A stretch of DNA of 64,000 nucleotides from Ophioderma brevispina (lineage: Eukaryota; Echinodermata; Ophiuroidea; Amphilepidida; Ophiodermatidae), in the NCBI GenBank assembly GCA_023653785.1, contig JAMKCH010014114.1:38734-102733 (forward strand). The letters are read 5' to 3'. Position 1 is the stretch's first letter. Every line of letters starts with the position of its first letter. Positions 51,545-63,439 of this stretch are shown one piece after another. Below the pieces are notes generated by a model. That model ran no database searches. It was given only the letters and a program-made list of their open reading frames with translations, and was not told where the DNA came from. The translations under genes were made by a program, and so were the position numbers.

Positions 51545-52300
51545 TCTTGTTGCCAAACGCTTGGCCGATTGCAGCGAAAATCGGTCAGAATACTCATTGT
51601 ACTCAAGGCCCATGGGGGTGTTCACAGATTTGGGTCAAAGGTCAAGTGGGTCCGCTTAAAGGCGCCTTCTTTGAAAATCTATAAATTGGCTTCTTTGCCA
51701 CAAATCAATTGTTACAAACATAGACTTGGTTGTAGAATAACCGCTGACCCAAGGTCCCTATGGGGTGTTCACAGTATTTGGGCAAAGGTTCACATGGGCC
51801 TATTTAAAAGGGGCATTCTTTTCTTTGAAAATCTATAAATTCCTTCTTGTGCCAACAATCAATTGCTATAATAACTATACTTGGTAGATAACTGCTGACC
51901 CAAGTCCATATGGGGTTTTTACAGATTGGGTTCAAAGGTCACCTGGGCCGATTAAAAGGGTCCTTCTTTGAAAATCTATAATTCCTTCTTGTTCCACAAT
52001 CACAAATTGTTAATATATCACTAGACTTGGTTAGAACAACTGCTGACACCATGGTCTATAGGGGGTTTACACAGACTTTGGGTCAAAGGTCTGTGAGCCA
52101 ATTAAGGGGCATTCTTTGAAAATCTATAATTCCTTCTTGTGTTCAATCAATTTTATAATCACTAGACTGGTTAGAAGAACTTCTACCCCATGGTCCTATG
52201 GTTGTTCACAATTTGGATCAACGGTCATGGTGGGGCCAATTAAAGGATGCATTCTTTGAAAATCTATCCATTTCCTTGTCGTCCACAAATCCTTGCTATT
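51545..52300. repeat. Tandem array, about 146 bp unit, five copies plus a remnant beyond the LINE
   Basis: Units contain a gacccaaggtcc-like block then atatggggtgttcacagatt, tgggtcaaaggtca, gtgggccnattaaaggggca, ttctttgaaaatctataaat and tccttcttgtgcca. The gaaaatctata marker falls near 51674, 51827, 51970, 52111 and 52257. A sixth, partial unit lies at about 55515-55612, on the far side of the LINE, so the LINE interrupts the array. Exact GGGTCAAAGGTCA occurs at 51632-51644. Confidence 0.85.
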
Positions 52301-52309
52301 ATAAACAAA

Positions 52310-55300
52310 CTAACCTCAACCGTGCACTAAAAATAAACTCCACATCATGGAGGTATTCCTGGATCTCTCCAAGGCTTTCGACACTATTGATCACAACATT
52401 CTTCTTCTTCCCAAGCTTTATCATTACGTGAGTCCGTGGAGTAGCCTGGAGTGGTCAGGAGTTTACTTACTACCTCACTAACCGCTCACAATCATCTACG
52501 TACACTCCATCTCATCATCACTCAACCTCAAAGTTGGCGCCCCTCAGGCTCATCCTGGGACCCCTACTGTTCATCATTTTACATGCCTGACATCACCAAC
52601 AATCTCTAACACCCTAAAACTAATCTTATTTGGAGCCGATGACACAAACATTTTTCTCTCTCAAACTCTAATCTTAATGCACTTTTTAACAACATGAATC
52701 ATATAGTTATTACTCTTTCCTGGAGAGTTGCCAGCGCCCTTAGTGTTGAAAAAAAACCCATTTGCGCTTTGCCCGGATTCGAACCGCGACCCCTTCGTAT
52801 TACATGCACGCGCTCCTATACCACCTTGAGCTACCTTCAAGCAGGGTTGGTAGAAGAGCGATAGATATCATTTCCCCCCTATAGGTGTTAGGTTCAAAAG
52901 TGTCCTTCGCTTACCTAGCGATAGCCTCAGAACTGTATATTTTTACATATACGATTAGATTTGTTTTGAAATTTTAACTACTTAGTTCTCCAGGAGACAA
53001 GGATGTATATAGTTATTAATCTTTCCCTGGAGATTGCCAGCGCACGATAGTGTTTCAAAAAAAAAAACCCCATGTGCGCTTGGGACCGGATTCGAACCGG
53101 GCGACCTTCGTATTCCATGCACGACGCTCTAACCAACTGAGCTATCAGCTAGGGTTGGTAAGAAGAGCAAACATAAAAAATTAAGCAGATATCATCCTAT
53201 AGGTGTTCGGTTCGAAAGGTGTCCTTCGCTTTCCTAGCGGATAGCAATCAGAACTGTATATTTTACATATCCGATTATATGTTGTTTTGAAATTTAAACT
53301 ACTTATTCTCTCCAGTAGACCAGGATTTTATAGTTTTAATCTATCTTCGAACCTAACACCTATAGATGATATCTAAATCGCTCTTCTACCAACCCTGCTT
53401 GATAGCTCATTTTGGTTAGAGCGGTGTGCATGTAATACGAAGGTCCCGGTTCGAATCCGGCCAAGCGCACATGGGGTTTTTTTTTCAACACTATCGTGCG
53501 CTTGCATCTCCAGGGAAAGATTATAACTATTCATCCTTGTCTACACCTGGGAACTAATAGTTTAAATTTCAAACAAATATAATCGTATATGTAAAATATA
53601 CATTTCTGGAATGCTATCCGCTATAAAGCGAAGGACACCTTTCGAACCTCACACCTATAGATGATATCTATCGCGCTTCTACCAACCCTGCTTGATAGCT
53701 CGTTGGTTAGAGCGTCGTGCATGTAATACGAAGGTTCGCCGGTTTCGAATCCGGCCAAGCGCACATGGGGTTTTTTTGTTTTCAACACTATCGTGCCTGG
53801 CAATCTCCATGGAAAGATTAATAACTATATACATCCTTGTCTACCTGGAAACTAAGTAGTTTTAAAATTTCAAAAACAAATCTAATCGTATTGTAAAATA
53901 TACAGTTTCTGAGTGCCTACCCGCTAGGAAAGCGAAGATGACAAACCTTCGAACCTAACACGCTAATAGATGTATCTACGCTCTTCTACCAACCCTGCCT
54001 TGATAGCTCATTGGTTAGAGCGTCGTGCATGTAATACAAGGTCTCCGTTCGACACTCGGCCAAGCAAACATGGGTTTTTTCAACACTATCGTGCGCTGGA
54101 AATCTCCAGGTAAAGCATTAAATAACTATATACATCCTTGTCTACCTGGAGAACTAGTAGTTTAAATTTCAAAACATGATCATGACTCGCAAAAATCACT
54201 GACTGGTTTCTGGCTAACAAACTTTCTCTCAGTGTTTCAAAAACTAACTACATGCTTTTTCTCTACACACAATAATCCAATCACAATCAATAGTAACAAA
54301 TAGATAACCAGACATCTCCCAGGTACCTTCAACAAATTTCTTGGCATAAATCGACGCAAACTTACATGGAACGACACTCAACTCTGTCACTCTACCCAAA
54401 GTCGTCTCACGCAATTGGTACACACTACAGAGTTAAACACTACCTTCCAACTACACCCTTAAAATCACTTTACAAACACACTAGTTCTCCCTTACCTTAG
54501 CTACTGTAACATCATTTGGGCCTCCAACTATCATTCACTGCTCACCAAATAAACAATCACACCGACATGGGCCATTCGCACTATCTACAAACTCACCCCT
54601 CAGAACTCACACTTTGCCATTATTTCACTCACTGAAAACACTTAAAATTAGAGGCACCTCAACCAACTTCAAATAGCGCTCTTCATGTTTGACTATCATC
54701 AACACTCATTTACCTCGAACCTCATCACTTACTGTACCAAAAGACAGACAAATCCACAGCTCATAACACCAGACAAAAGCTGACAAACTTCATCTTCCCC
54801 GCCCAAAATCTACCTCTGAAAAGCACTTTATTTCAGTATCATGACGCAAAACTTTGGAATGATCTCCAGAATCCATCACCACAATTACAAACAAAACTGC
54901 TTTCACTCTCCACTGAAAAAACATTTCATCACCCAGATACAATTCTTATTAATTCCTTCTCCGTGTCCTTATTTCTCTCCTCATCTCATTCTTCTCTCAT
55001 TTCTTTCTCTTCTCCCTTAACTTCTCTTTCTTCCCGTCTTTACCTCTTCAACCTCTGGCTTCCTCATTATGCAATTATAGTATTACATACCTCAGCAAGA
55101 TATGTTGAAAGTCTGTCTTTCTTGTCCGTCTGTCCATTCCTTTATCCCCGTTAAGGTTTGTTTAGGTTAGATATATTGTTTTTTTTCTTGTTATTAATCT
55201 ACCTATTGTAATATTTTACATCACATCCATTACTTCTGTCATTATTGTAACTTTGTAATTATGTATTGAATATAATTTTACTTTATGGATCACAGGGCAG

Positions 55301-55495
55301 TAATAACTATAAGCCCATCGGTTGTCCATTACTGTCCTATGCATATCATATTCCGCACCTGTCTCGGCTTAGTACATTTTTATAACTGATTCCACCTGTA
55401 TATGTATATTATAGATAATACTGTATTATACATTCTGTAACGTACGATATGATATGTTGAATAAATAAATTGAATTGAAATTGGAAAAAAAAAAA
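52310..55495 (+). mobile_element. 5'-truncated CR1/L2-like LINE, interrupted by a SINE array
   Basis: Reverse transcriptase sequence begins with VFLDLSKAFDTIDHNILL near 52350, carrying the first catalytic aspartate. It continues through frame-shifted LKVGAPQ and a decayed catalytic box near 52630. After the SINE insertion it resumes with WFLANKLSLSVSKTNYMLF near 54200. It runs on through RVKHYLP, LSYC and NTRQKLTNF to a YHDAKLWNDL block near 54840, which is the usual end of ORF2 in CR1-group elements. A pyrimidine-rich 3' region follows, then a gaataaataaattgaattga tail with an A run. No endonuclease is present, so it is truncated at the 5' end, and it is frame-broken. Confidence 0.8.
52703..54170. 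mobile_element. Inverted array of five tRNA-Thr-derived SINE units
   Basis: Five units of about 300 bp each carry a tRNA-like head. Two read on the minus strand (heads at about 52762-52842 and 53071-53150) and three on the plus (about 53397-53470, 53691-53766, 54000-54068). The head has box A GATAGCTCATTGGTTAGAGC and box B GGTTCGAATCC. The anticodon loop reads CATGTAA where tRNA-Thr(TGT) has CTTGTAA, so threonine tRNA is the likely ancestor. Orientation flips near 53340. The whole block is bounded by aacatgaatcat (52691-52702) and aacatgatcatg (54173-54184), a likely target duplication in the host LINE. Confidence 0.8.
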
Positions 55496-58142
55496 TTGAA
55501 TTAATCACCAAATGTGCCTGAGAGAACACTGCCCAAGGCCCATATAGGGTGTCACAAGATTTGGGTTGAAAGGTCCTGTGGGCCGACTAAAGGGGCATTC
55601 CTTGATGTTTTGAGACTCTTGCGTGCCTACTACTAAATAGTAGGCCCTAATTGGTCTCAAGATCATCTGGAGGAAATATTTCTCACCACTCCCTCATAGA
55701 GCATTCTACAATATTGTAATAACATAAATCCAAACCACGGGTCTTAAACTCCTAAACGTCTCTTAATTGTGCTCATGTGGGGGACTTTCAAGATTAAGAT
55801 CTCCACATTGGAAAATTTTGCGACCCCCCAGGGTGGTGTCCAAATGAAGAGTGAGAAATAAAGAATACTATAAATGAAAAACCGGGGGTGCTACTCCTAA
55901 CATACTTGTACTTATGCTCATGTGGGGGACTTTTTTCAACGCTTGATTAATGGTCCTCCACATTGAATATTGTGCCCCCAGGGTGGTGTACCAATATTAT
56001 AACCTGCTGAGCTACAGCAGCCATGGGGTTTGCTCTTGTTTTGTGATCTGATCCTAACCTAATCTGGGCTGCTATTAATGGCGTCAGATAACATTTTTAT
56101 CTATACAGTGTGTCCCAAAATAATACCACAACCAAAGCTACCTCAGTTTGAATACCTGTAATTTACTATATTAAATATTTTAAAAAACCATTTATAAACT
56201 GCAGTTCATTATCTTTTAAAAACAGAAACATCTTTAGATCGGGTGTAAAATGGTTGAACTTAAGCCGTTTAAAGACAATACCCAAAGGCGGCACAGACTC
56301 GCTACAAAATCATTAACAGTTTATAAACAAACATTTCTTTTTGCATCTACTTCAATATCAAATATCAGAAGTAGCTCAGATAATGCTATCTAAGTCTAAT
56401 AATATACAACACTCTTTCCATAGTTTTGTGGATTTGATATAAATTGTAACATATCTGTTCGGCATCACTTGCCCCTAGACCCGAATGTAATTGCCAACAA
56501 AATCATATTATGTGTACCCGTCTGTAAAATCGGGTATTTTAACCAATCGGCATCTGATACTGAAGTTTAAAAAGTCTTTCTGGGGCTGCTCTTGAAAATG
56601 AAGTCCATACATTCTCAGAATGACTGAGATACTGAGTTCTGTTCAACTGTTTACTATTCTCTTTCTCCTACATTACCACCTCCAATACATACATACAAAA
56701 AGTTACACAAACTGGATTTCCTATCTTGCGGAAAATTGTGCATATTTCCGGATTGGCAAATGCTATGCTAGGAAAAAAAAAATTATTCTCCAACAGACCT
56801 TTTCGGAGCACTTTTATTTAGAACCCCTGTTGAAAACATGATAAAAATAATAATAATTTTTAAAATAGCCTTGATTGGCCAGCACTGCATAGGTCCTAAA
56901 TGTGCCCACCGCGCGCCACACGCAGATTTTTCTTCATGAGGGGCGTTAAAAACGACCCTCTGGCTCCCTGGGATCGGCCTTGTGGCAGCCAAACTTTGTT
57001 GTATCATTCACCTGACATATAGGGCTGAATTTAGTGGTGGTTCAAAGTGGGCATGTTAGGCAAAAAGAAGTACTAGTCATTTTTTATAACCGAATTGCGA
57101 ATAGTGATCAAAGTCAGCTCTTGACTACTAGTATATCTTCCAAGAAAAAGATACTAAAATAGTTTCATAGACATGTTGTATGGATAAAACAAGGCAATTT
57201 CATATTAAAAAAAAAAGAGAGTTTCCAGAGCCATCTATTAAGGCTGTGATTGATACCAACAAGAACCTTGATATCTGCCCTTTTTTCCGGCTTTTTTTTG
57301 AAAGAATTACCTGAAATTTACTTTTTGTGTTTCCGTGACTTCAGTATGTGTTTGGATACCCACGGATTCCAAAGAGTCAAACAATTTCAGGTTTACTAAT
57401 GTCTGGATGTTTTACTGGGTATTGGAAACATAAAATTGACATTTTGAAGGGGGTCCGCTTTTGATTATTGACCATCCCAACCCCCTGGCCCACTTGCCAC
57501 AGGGCTATTGCGAGCAGTCGCTTCAAGACAGGGCTTGCAAATTACAACAGTTATAGGGATACATTTGATGTGCTACGCGGCTGTACCTACCCCTACGACT
57601 ACCCTGCCGTTTCCCACTAGGTGGAGAGAAGGGGATATGTTTAGAACCGTACCAGAGTAGACACGCGCTAACCACGTAGCTACACCTCGGTTGACACGAG
57701 TTCATATGACGCCATTTTGAATCAGTGGCCGAAATGAGGGCGCTATAACACTTGTTCTCTGATTTAACATTTTTTGATTTTGATCGTTTTTTTAGGAAAA
57801 TCATTACAATTTCAAATATCAACACCAAAAGTACGAATCTGGCTGTGTATGTTTTTAAAAATTTAATTAAAACATTCAAATAGCTATAAAAAAATTGGCC
57901 ATGAAAGACCAGCGCACGGAGAGCCAGTGCACACCGTAGCAGATGATGGCTGCTGTGTGTACACTCGTACCTTTCTATGCGTCAAAAATACCCGGATCCT
58001 GGCCTTCGCAGTGTAAGCGTCCTTGGGTGGGTTATCTGTGTCTACTTGGTGGTAAGCTGCGTGGTAAACTACCATAGAAATTTGCCGTGTACTTGTATCA
58101 ATTACGTGCATTCGGGTTGATCACGGGCGGAAGAGGACGAAA
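55496..58142. other. No recognised gene; possible promoter region at the right end
   Basis: The remnant tandem unit reaches 55612. Repeated catgtgggggactttt and cccccagggtggtgt blocks lie at 55770-55995, a two-copy repeat of about 150 bp. 57880-58142 is less AT-rich with several CpGs and precedes the candidate exon at 58143. Confidence 0.4.
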
Positions 58143-58210
58143 ATGGGCAAGCAGGAGTGCGAGGAGAAAGAAGAAGGGGAGGAACAAGTCTGGAGTCAAG
58201 AAGATAGCAG
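58143..58210 (+). CDS. Candidate first coding exon, unidentified
   Basis: The ATG follows gaggacgaaa and opens a charged stretch, MGKQECEEKEEGEEQVWSQE, ending at agatagcag/gtgtgtc, a fair donor. The upstream 250 bp are CpG-containing and could be a promoter. Purine-rich sequence gives such acidic and lysine-rich frames by chance, and no downstream exon in phase was identified. Treat it as a weak candidate only. Confidence 0.2.
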
Positions 58211-59699
58211 GTGTGTCAATACCTTAAGTTCCTACCTTGTAACTGGGTCTGTCTTGTGGTCATGTCTGTATTTTTGTTGTTGCGGAAGCAGGACGATACT
58301 GTGTACAAATATAAAAAACTATTTTATTAGTAACAACAACAATAATGTTCATTTCAAATCATGTCAACATAAACCCAAAAACTCAAACCTTAATTCTCAC
58401 AGCTTTCAGAAGTGAAACCAAAATTAGAGCCATTACATTACATCAAAAGTTACTTGTCAGCTGCGGCATTTATTGCTTCTCCACAAGCTGGCCAAAAAAA
58501 AACAATCTATCCTTATGTCCATTAATAGAAGAATTACTACCATCCGGTCCTAGTTGAATATAAATGTTCTCAGCCTAGATCAAGTTTTCCTTGCTTTGCT
58601 TTGCATTGCACATTTTGGGTTATCGATTTGGAAGACGCAAAATTGCTGGATTTCCACATTTTATAAAATCCTTGTTTTATCACCAAATCGTCAAATATTT
58701 GGTTTTGTTTTTGTTTAAACCACGTGAAAGTGATTCCACTTTACCCACATGCTCGTTTACAAAGTGTGTGCCTCATGAACGTACAGGCATTGCATCTGCT
58801 GGCATTAGTAGTAAGCTTTCATCATGCTGTCACACATTCTGGCATCAACGAGAATCTTGCCCTATTTGGTTGTGAACAACGTATAGTATCAACTGCAACA
58901 CCAAAATTGCCTATCCATTGTACAACCATGCCTGTTTCTTCTACCACCTGGATTTGTGAACACATCAAGAGAAAGAGGTAATGTCACAACAACACACTCT
59001 GGTGTGATGGCATCACAATACAGAGAGAGAACTTGTGCTTATTATTCAAAGAAATGCATGCAGCAACTCACCACAACTTCACATGAACTCGGCAAAATGG
59101 GGCTTGAAACACTTTCTTCTTCATCTCCGATGGTCTTTGTTAGTACTACTGCAAGAGGAAATAAAAAAAGACATGTTATGCCATGACCCTACGAACACAC
59201 ATTGATATCTTTTTTCAAACTGGAGAATTGCAACAAATTAATAACTACCCACCATCCTTTGTTTTATCCGATTGCATCAGAGCTAGGAAAATAAGGTACA
59301 GCGCACACACTCACCATGCACACACACACCACACCCACGTGCACACACCCTCACATGTGCACACACACATAATACACTATCTCTCTCGTGGTTGTAGTAC
59401 TTTTCTTTCCAATAATGGATTAAGTAGAAATCATCAACTGGGCCAGTTTTTGTACACAGAATGGTTACCATATGTCGTCCCCAGCCACTTGGAAAAAATC
59501 CAAGGAGATTAATGTATCAGGGGAGCAGTGAGGGAATCAGCTTCAAATTACTGTAACTGGTCACGGAATATGTTTCCAGAGGAATTTTTTCACATTGATT
59601 GCTCTCCTTATGCTCACCTAAATGGTCCAGGGGCGCTATTGATGCTCTCCTGGAAATTTCAAACTGGCAGTCCCTGCACCAACAGCTACAACAATAAGA
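58211..59699. other. No recognised gene
   Basis: Overlapping open + frames at 58591-59190 have no recognised domain. A CA-type microsatellite lies at about 59305-59372. Confidence 0.4.
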
Positions 59700-60150
59700 A
59701 ACAAATAACACATGTCCCACTTGTCCCTGGAATATTGCGCTGCAGTGTGGGACCCTTATACCGTGGACCAAATTTTCCAGCTTGAAGCCGTTACGCAGGG
59801 CAGCACGTTTCATAAGACAACTATGACAGTCCCGCGCAGTGTCACCGCCATAGTGCACGGAAACTAAACTGGCCAAACTAGCCTCCAGACGTAAGACTAC
59901 CCAGCTCTCCCTGTTTCCATAAAGCCGACGAAGTCACCGAGCCATCCAAAACCTACTGCACCCGGTAACACGCTTCACCAGGAATCTCCACGCAAAGCTT
60001 TTATTCGCATTGGCAACCATCAAAAGATGTCTACAACATTCATTCTTTTCACAGCCATGAATGACTGGAAATGCCTCTTTCAGAGTCCTCCAATACAAAT
60101 ATCTGACCCAGCTATTTTCAAAGCTCAAATAAGTGACTGTAATTAAATAA
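59700..60150 (+). mobile_element. LINE ORF2 C-terminal fragment
   Basis: SLEYCAAVWDPYTVDQIFQL near 59723-59782 followed by EAVTQGSTFH is the conserved segment after the reverse transcriptase in CR1/Jockey-group LINEs (typically LEY..AVWDP...I..LE..Q). Further on, a frame with FTAMNDWKCL and ISDPAIFKAQISD corresponds to the last conserved WN.LP...FK block. It is frame-shifted and truncated at both ends. Confidence 0.6.
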
Positions 60151-61679
60151 CATCAATACCATACAGACCCATTTTGTTTTTCCCACCTGGGTGTTGAAAC
60201 TGTACCAGAACCGAACTTAATTTCCCTCCCAAGGCAAGGTGGTTTCAAGATTTGATTCCAATTCACATGAACCATGAGAGAGCATCTCATTTTTAATCAT
60301 TAAGGCAAACAAATCCCGAATTGAGAATGTGTGTGCATATCACAGCAAATGGGTCATATGGTCAGAATTCGAAACTGGGGACTCTTGGCCTACATCATTA
60401 GAAGGCAGACATTTGGAAATGTTTGAAGCTTGGTTTTTTGAATGGTCAGCAAAACAAGTCAACTTTTGATAATCAGTTGAAATTTATGAACAGAGTTTTG
60501 AAGCCACATTTGAGAACATTTTAACATCAACCACAGTTACTTTTGACCGAAAAAAATTCTGGATGATTTCCTGATTGTTTATTTGCCTTTTGTAAAACTT
60601 TCGAGATACAACTTCAATATTGACGGTTTTAATGAATGAAGAATTTGTGATGGAGGATATCTTATAGTTACAAAAAAATTTGGCCGATAGAACTGGTGCA
60701 AATAAATTTGTACATCAGCACACTTTTTATCTCCAGAGAAGCAACAATTGTGATGTGTTTTGCATGCGTCCATTTGGATTTTTTGGACCCCAACACCCAT
60801 CCATAATTAGCTCTTTCTAAATCAGTGTCCATGATACTACAAAACAAAAAACGCAACCCCTGGTATTGTGCGCAGAGTTTTGTGGCAGAGAAAATGTGCA
60901 GTTTTTACCATGTTCTTGCTGATTACCGTCTCTCTTCTGCTTGTTATCTTATGAGTACAGATGATCAGCATCGGATTCACCACCACTGAGTCTGTGTCCT
61001 GGTCATTGTGACTTGGCATGGGTTAGCATCATGTAGCGCTCATATCAGAACGAATCATCTGTTAATAAAACAAAAAGGTTAAGTGCGTGCAATCTTATCA
61101 ATTTCTGTTGTTTGTATAACTTACATACACTGTAAAAAATTTGACATGTTTGTCAAGCTGCTATCCAAATAAATCTTATACCTCTTATACAAACACACAA
61201 ACACAAGATTTCAACAATGTTTAAACTCTTGTTTTATTAGAGACCACCTAACATCCCCATTTCAAGTTGAGACTAAAGTCACTGTATATCAAGGCTGTGA
61301 AAATAGCCCAGGAACCCAGGTACCCGGCCCCGACTTTGTCTTACTCGTAGTGAAAATATCCACTTACGGTAAATTCACCCAAATGTCAAGTTTCATTTGC
61401 ACCCCACCTTCTAACAATCTATCATATAGTATATTGAGAGTCCAAAGTGGACATCCAAAAATAAGTCCCCCTTATCATAAACGCCAAAATAACACTCTAA
61501 TTACCCTTTGGGAAGGTGTTTCAAGGCGATTTGCCCTAGCTACAACACAATATGGGCCATGAGTGTACAGTACTGCTAATAGTTACCCATAGTCAACGGC
61601 CTACTGTGTACTGCAGCATTTTTTGGTTATTAACCCTAACACGGCCGAGAGGCATTGAGAGCCAACGAAAACTTGGTAC
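60151..61679. other. No recognised gene
   Basis: AT-rich with short frames on both strands. I see no domain or repeat that can be named. Confidence 0.45.
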
Positions 61680-62600
61680 CGGTCGGGAAATGTTTCTCGT
61701 TGCATCTCGGCCGTCAACAACTATTTTGTCGGCGCAATGACTCGCATTGGGCCCTCATTGCACTGGGCCGTCTTACCGGAAAAATGACGCGATGTTTTTC
61801 CGTGCATGTGGGCGTCTTCCGTGAAAATGACGCGATTTTTTTGCGTTGCATCTGGGCCGTCTTCCGGAAAAAATACGCGAATTTTTTTCGTTGCATTTTG
61901 GGAGTCATCACGGAAATTGATGCGATGCTTTTCACTGCGTTGCGGACGGTTTGCCCGCAAACGGCGCAATGCTTTTCATCATGGCTGGTGACACTGTGTA
62001 CAAATCCATAGCCAATTTCGATGTCGATGGTGATAGCCGCCCACCACCTTTTTCGATAAGCTATTTTTTAATTATGCATAACACATTCAATTAAGACGTC
62101 AACCGGAGCCTGACGTAGCATAATAGCGCCACTCACGACTATGATTTAGAGTAATAGCGCGCCACTCAACTGGGCTAGACTATAGCTACAAATTTTCATG
62201 CAGATCAGTGTGCAGTACGCATCCCTTATTTATTTACTTTATTTATTTATTTATATCTTATTTATTACCAATGTTTTTAGTGCATTCGCGCATGTTCCCC
62301 CTCGTTGCATCTGGACGTCTTTCCGGTAAATGGCGGCATGTTTTTCGTTGCATCTGGGTCTGGCCGTGTTTTTCGGAAAATGACCGATTTTTTTCGTTGC
62401 ATCTGGGCCGTCTCCGGGAAAATGACGCGATGTTTTTCGTTGCATCTGGGCCGTTATTGACTTTACGCTACTTATTCCGGTGCCGGGAAAAACGGCCGTG
62501 ATGCAGTGAAACGCAACACTTGGCTCCTCGTTGCAATCTGGGCCGTTAAAAATAAAAATAGATTGCCTTTCGTTGCATTTTGGGGCCGTTCGTCGTCAAA
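61680..62600. repeat. Short-period minisatellite in two blocks
   Basis: Units of roughly 50-60 bp built from ttttcgttgcatctgggccg, tcttccgggaaaatgacgcg and atg fill about 61690-61980 and 62300-62600. About 300 bp of other sequence separates them, including a ttta-rich run at 62225-62265. About nine to eleven decayed units are visible. Open frames occur on both strands because unit length is often near a multiple of three and few stops occur; no protein is inferred. Confidence 0.8.
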
Positions 62601-62763
62601 CGACCCGGATCCCCGGGTTAGGGGAAACTGTGCAATTTACTAAAAGCAAGCTAAGCATATGATTATATACCACAAACAATTTTGAAATCATTCTCTATTG
62701 GAAAAGGTTCTAAATCTCAAACACCTTTTCAGTCCCAACTTTGTCAAGTATAACTGCAACACG

Positions 62764-63141
62764 TTAAAAGACACTATCAGTGATTTGCTCCTAATCAGCA
62801 AATCAGAAAAAATCCTCAAAAATCAGATTGTTTTGTCATGTAATGTAACAAGTACGGTACCTAACATAACCCTGCAAATGATAAGACATAAGCCACTAAT
62901 AATGACAGGATGAGATTTTAATAAGTCATTATTGTCCGAACGGACACTTACAACAACACGTAATTGAATGGAGAATCGTAATTTGGAACCTGGGCCGTTT
63001 CTTTCTTTCTTTCTTCTCTTCCTTTCTGTCAATTCTACAGTGTAAAAGGTAACGTATGAGATTCTAAGACTTATCCTTCACTTTAAAGCTTTCCTGAAAA
63101 ATTTCCAAATAGTTTTTTCAAATCACTGATAGTGTCTTTAA
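62764..63141. mobile_element. TTAA-flanked foldback MITE, family B, copy 2
   Basis: TTAA then aagacactatcagtgatttg on the left; caaatcactgatagtgtct then TTAA on the right, 378 bp. The terminal repeats match nearly perfectly over about 20 bp. It is the same family as 32317-32681. A TTTC microsatellite at 63000-63020 is internal. Confidence 0.85.
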
Positions 63142-63384
63142 CCATGCCAATGCTACTGATCCAATGCCACACTAATTTACTGACATTTATCCCAACATCA
63201 CTTTTATTTCCGGTTGGGTGGCATTGTTTGTTTTATCCATTTGCTAAACTCCGAACACGAGATTGAAACATTTCTGACTGGTGTTGTAAATGGAACAAGC
63301 AATATAGCCAAAAATTCTAATATCATAGAAGTTGGTATTATATAAATTTCATAAAGTAATAATTATTAAAGATGTAAATCTTAC

Positions 63385-63439
63385 CAGCTCCACTTTCTGT
63401 AAAGACTCATCAAACACCTGCACGTCCTCCTTCTGTCTC
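63385..63439 (-). CDS. Internal exon of an unidentified minus-strand gene
   Basis: On the minus strand, ctctattgcag precedes and gtaagattt follows a 55-base segment encoding RQKEDVQVFDESLQKVEL. Both splice signals are strong and the frame is open and charged, as expected of a real exon. The acceptor interrupts a codon after two bases; the donor falls between codons. The protein is not recognised. A family B MITE lies just downstream, so the next exon must be beyond it or further left, where none was found. Confidence 0.5.

Noticed and set aside
51351..51659. Cysteine/leucine/serine-rich protein
   Set aside because: It is the translation of a CTGT microsatellite.
53397..54068. Several tRNA genes
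   Set aside because: The heads lack T33 and a proper acceptor stem, and they are embedded in identical 300 bp units with a common body, so they are SINE promoters.
57520..57720. Another tRNA-derived SINE on the minus strand
   Set aside because: A TAGCTACGTGGTTAGCGCG box A-like word is present, but the box B match is poor and too close, and no tail is recognisable.
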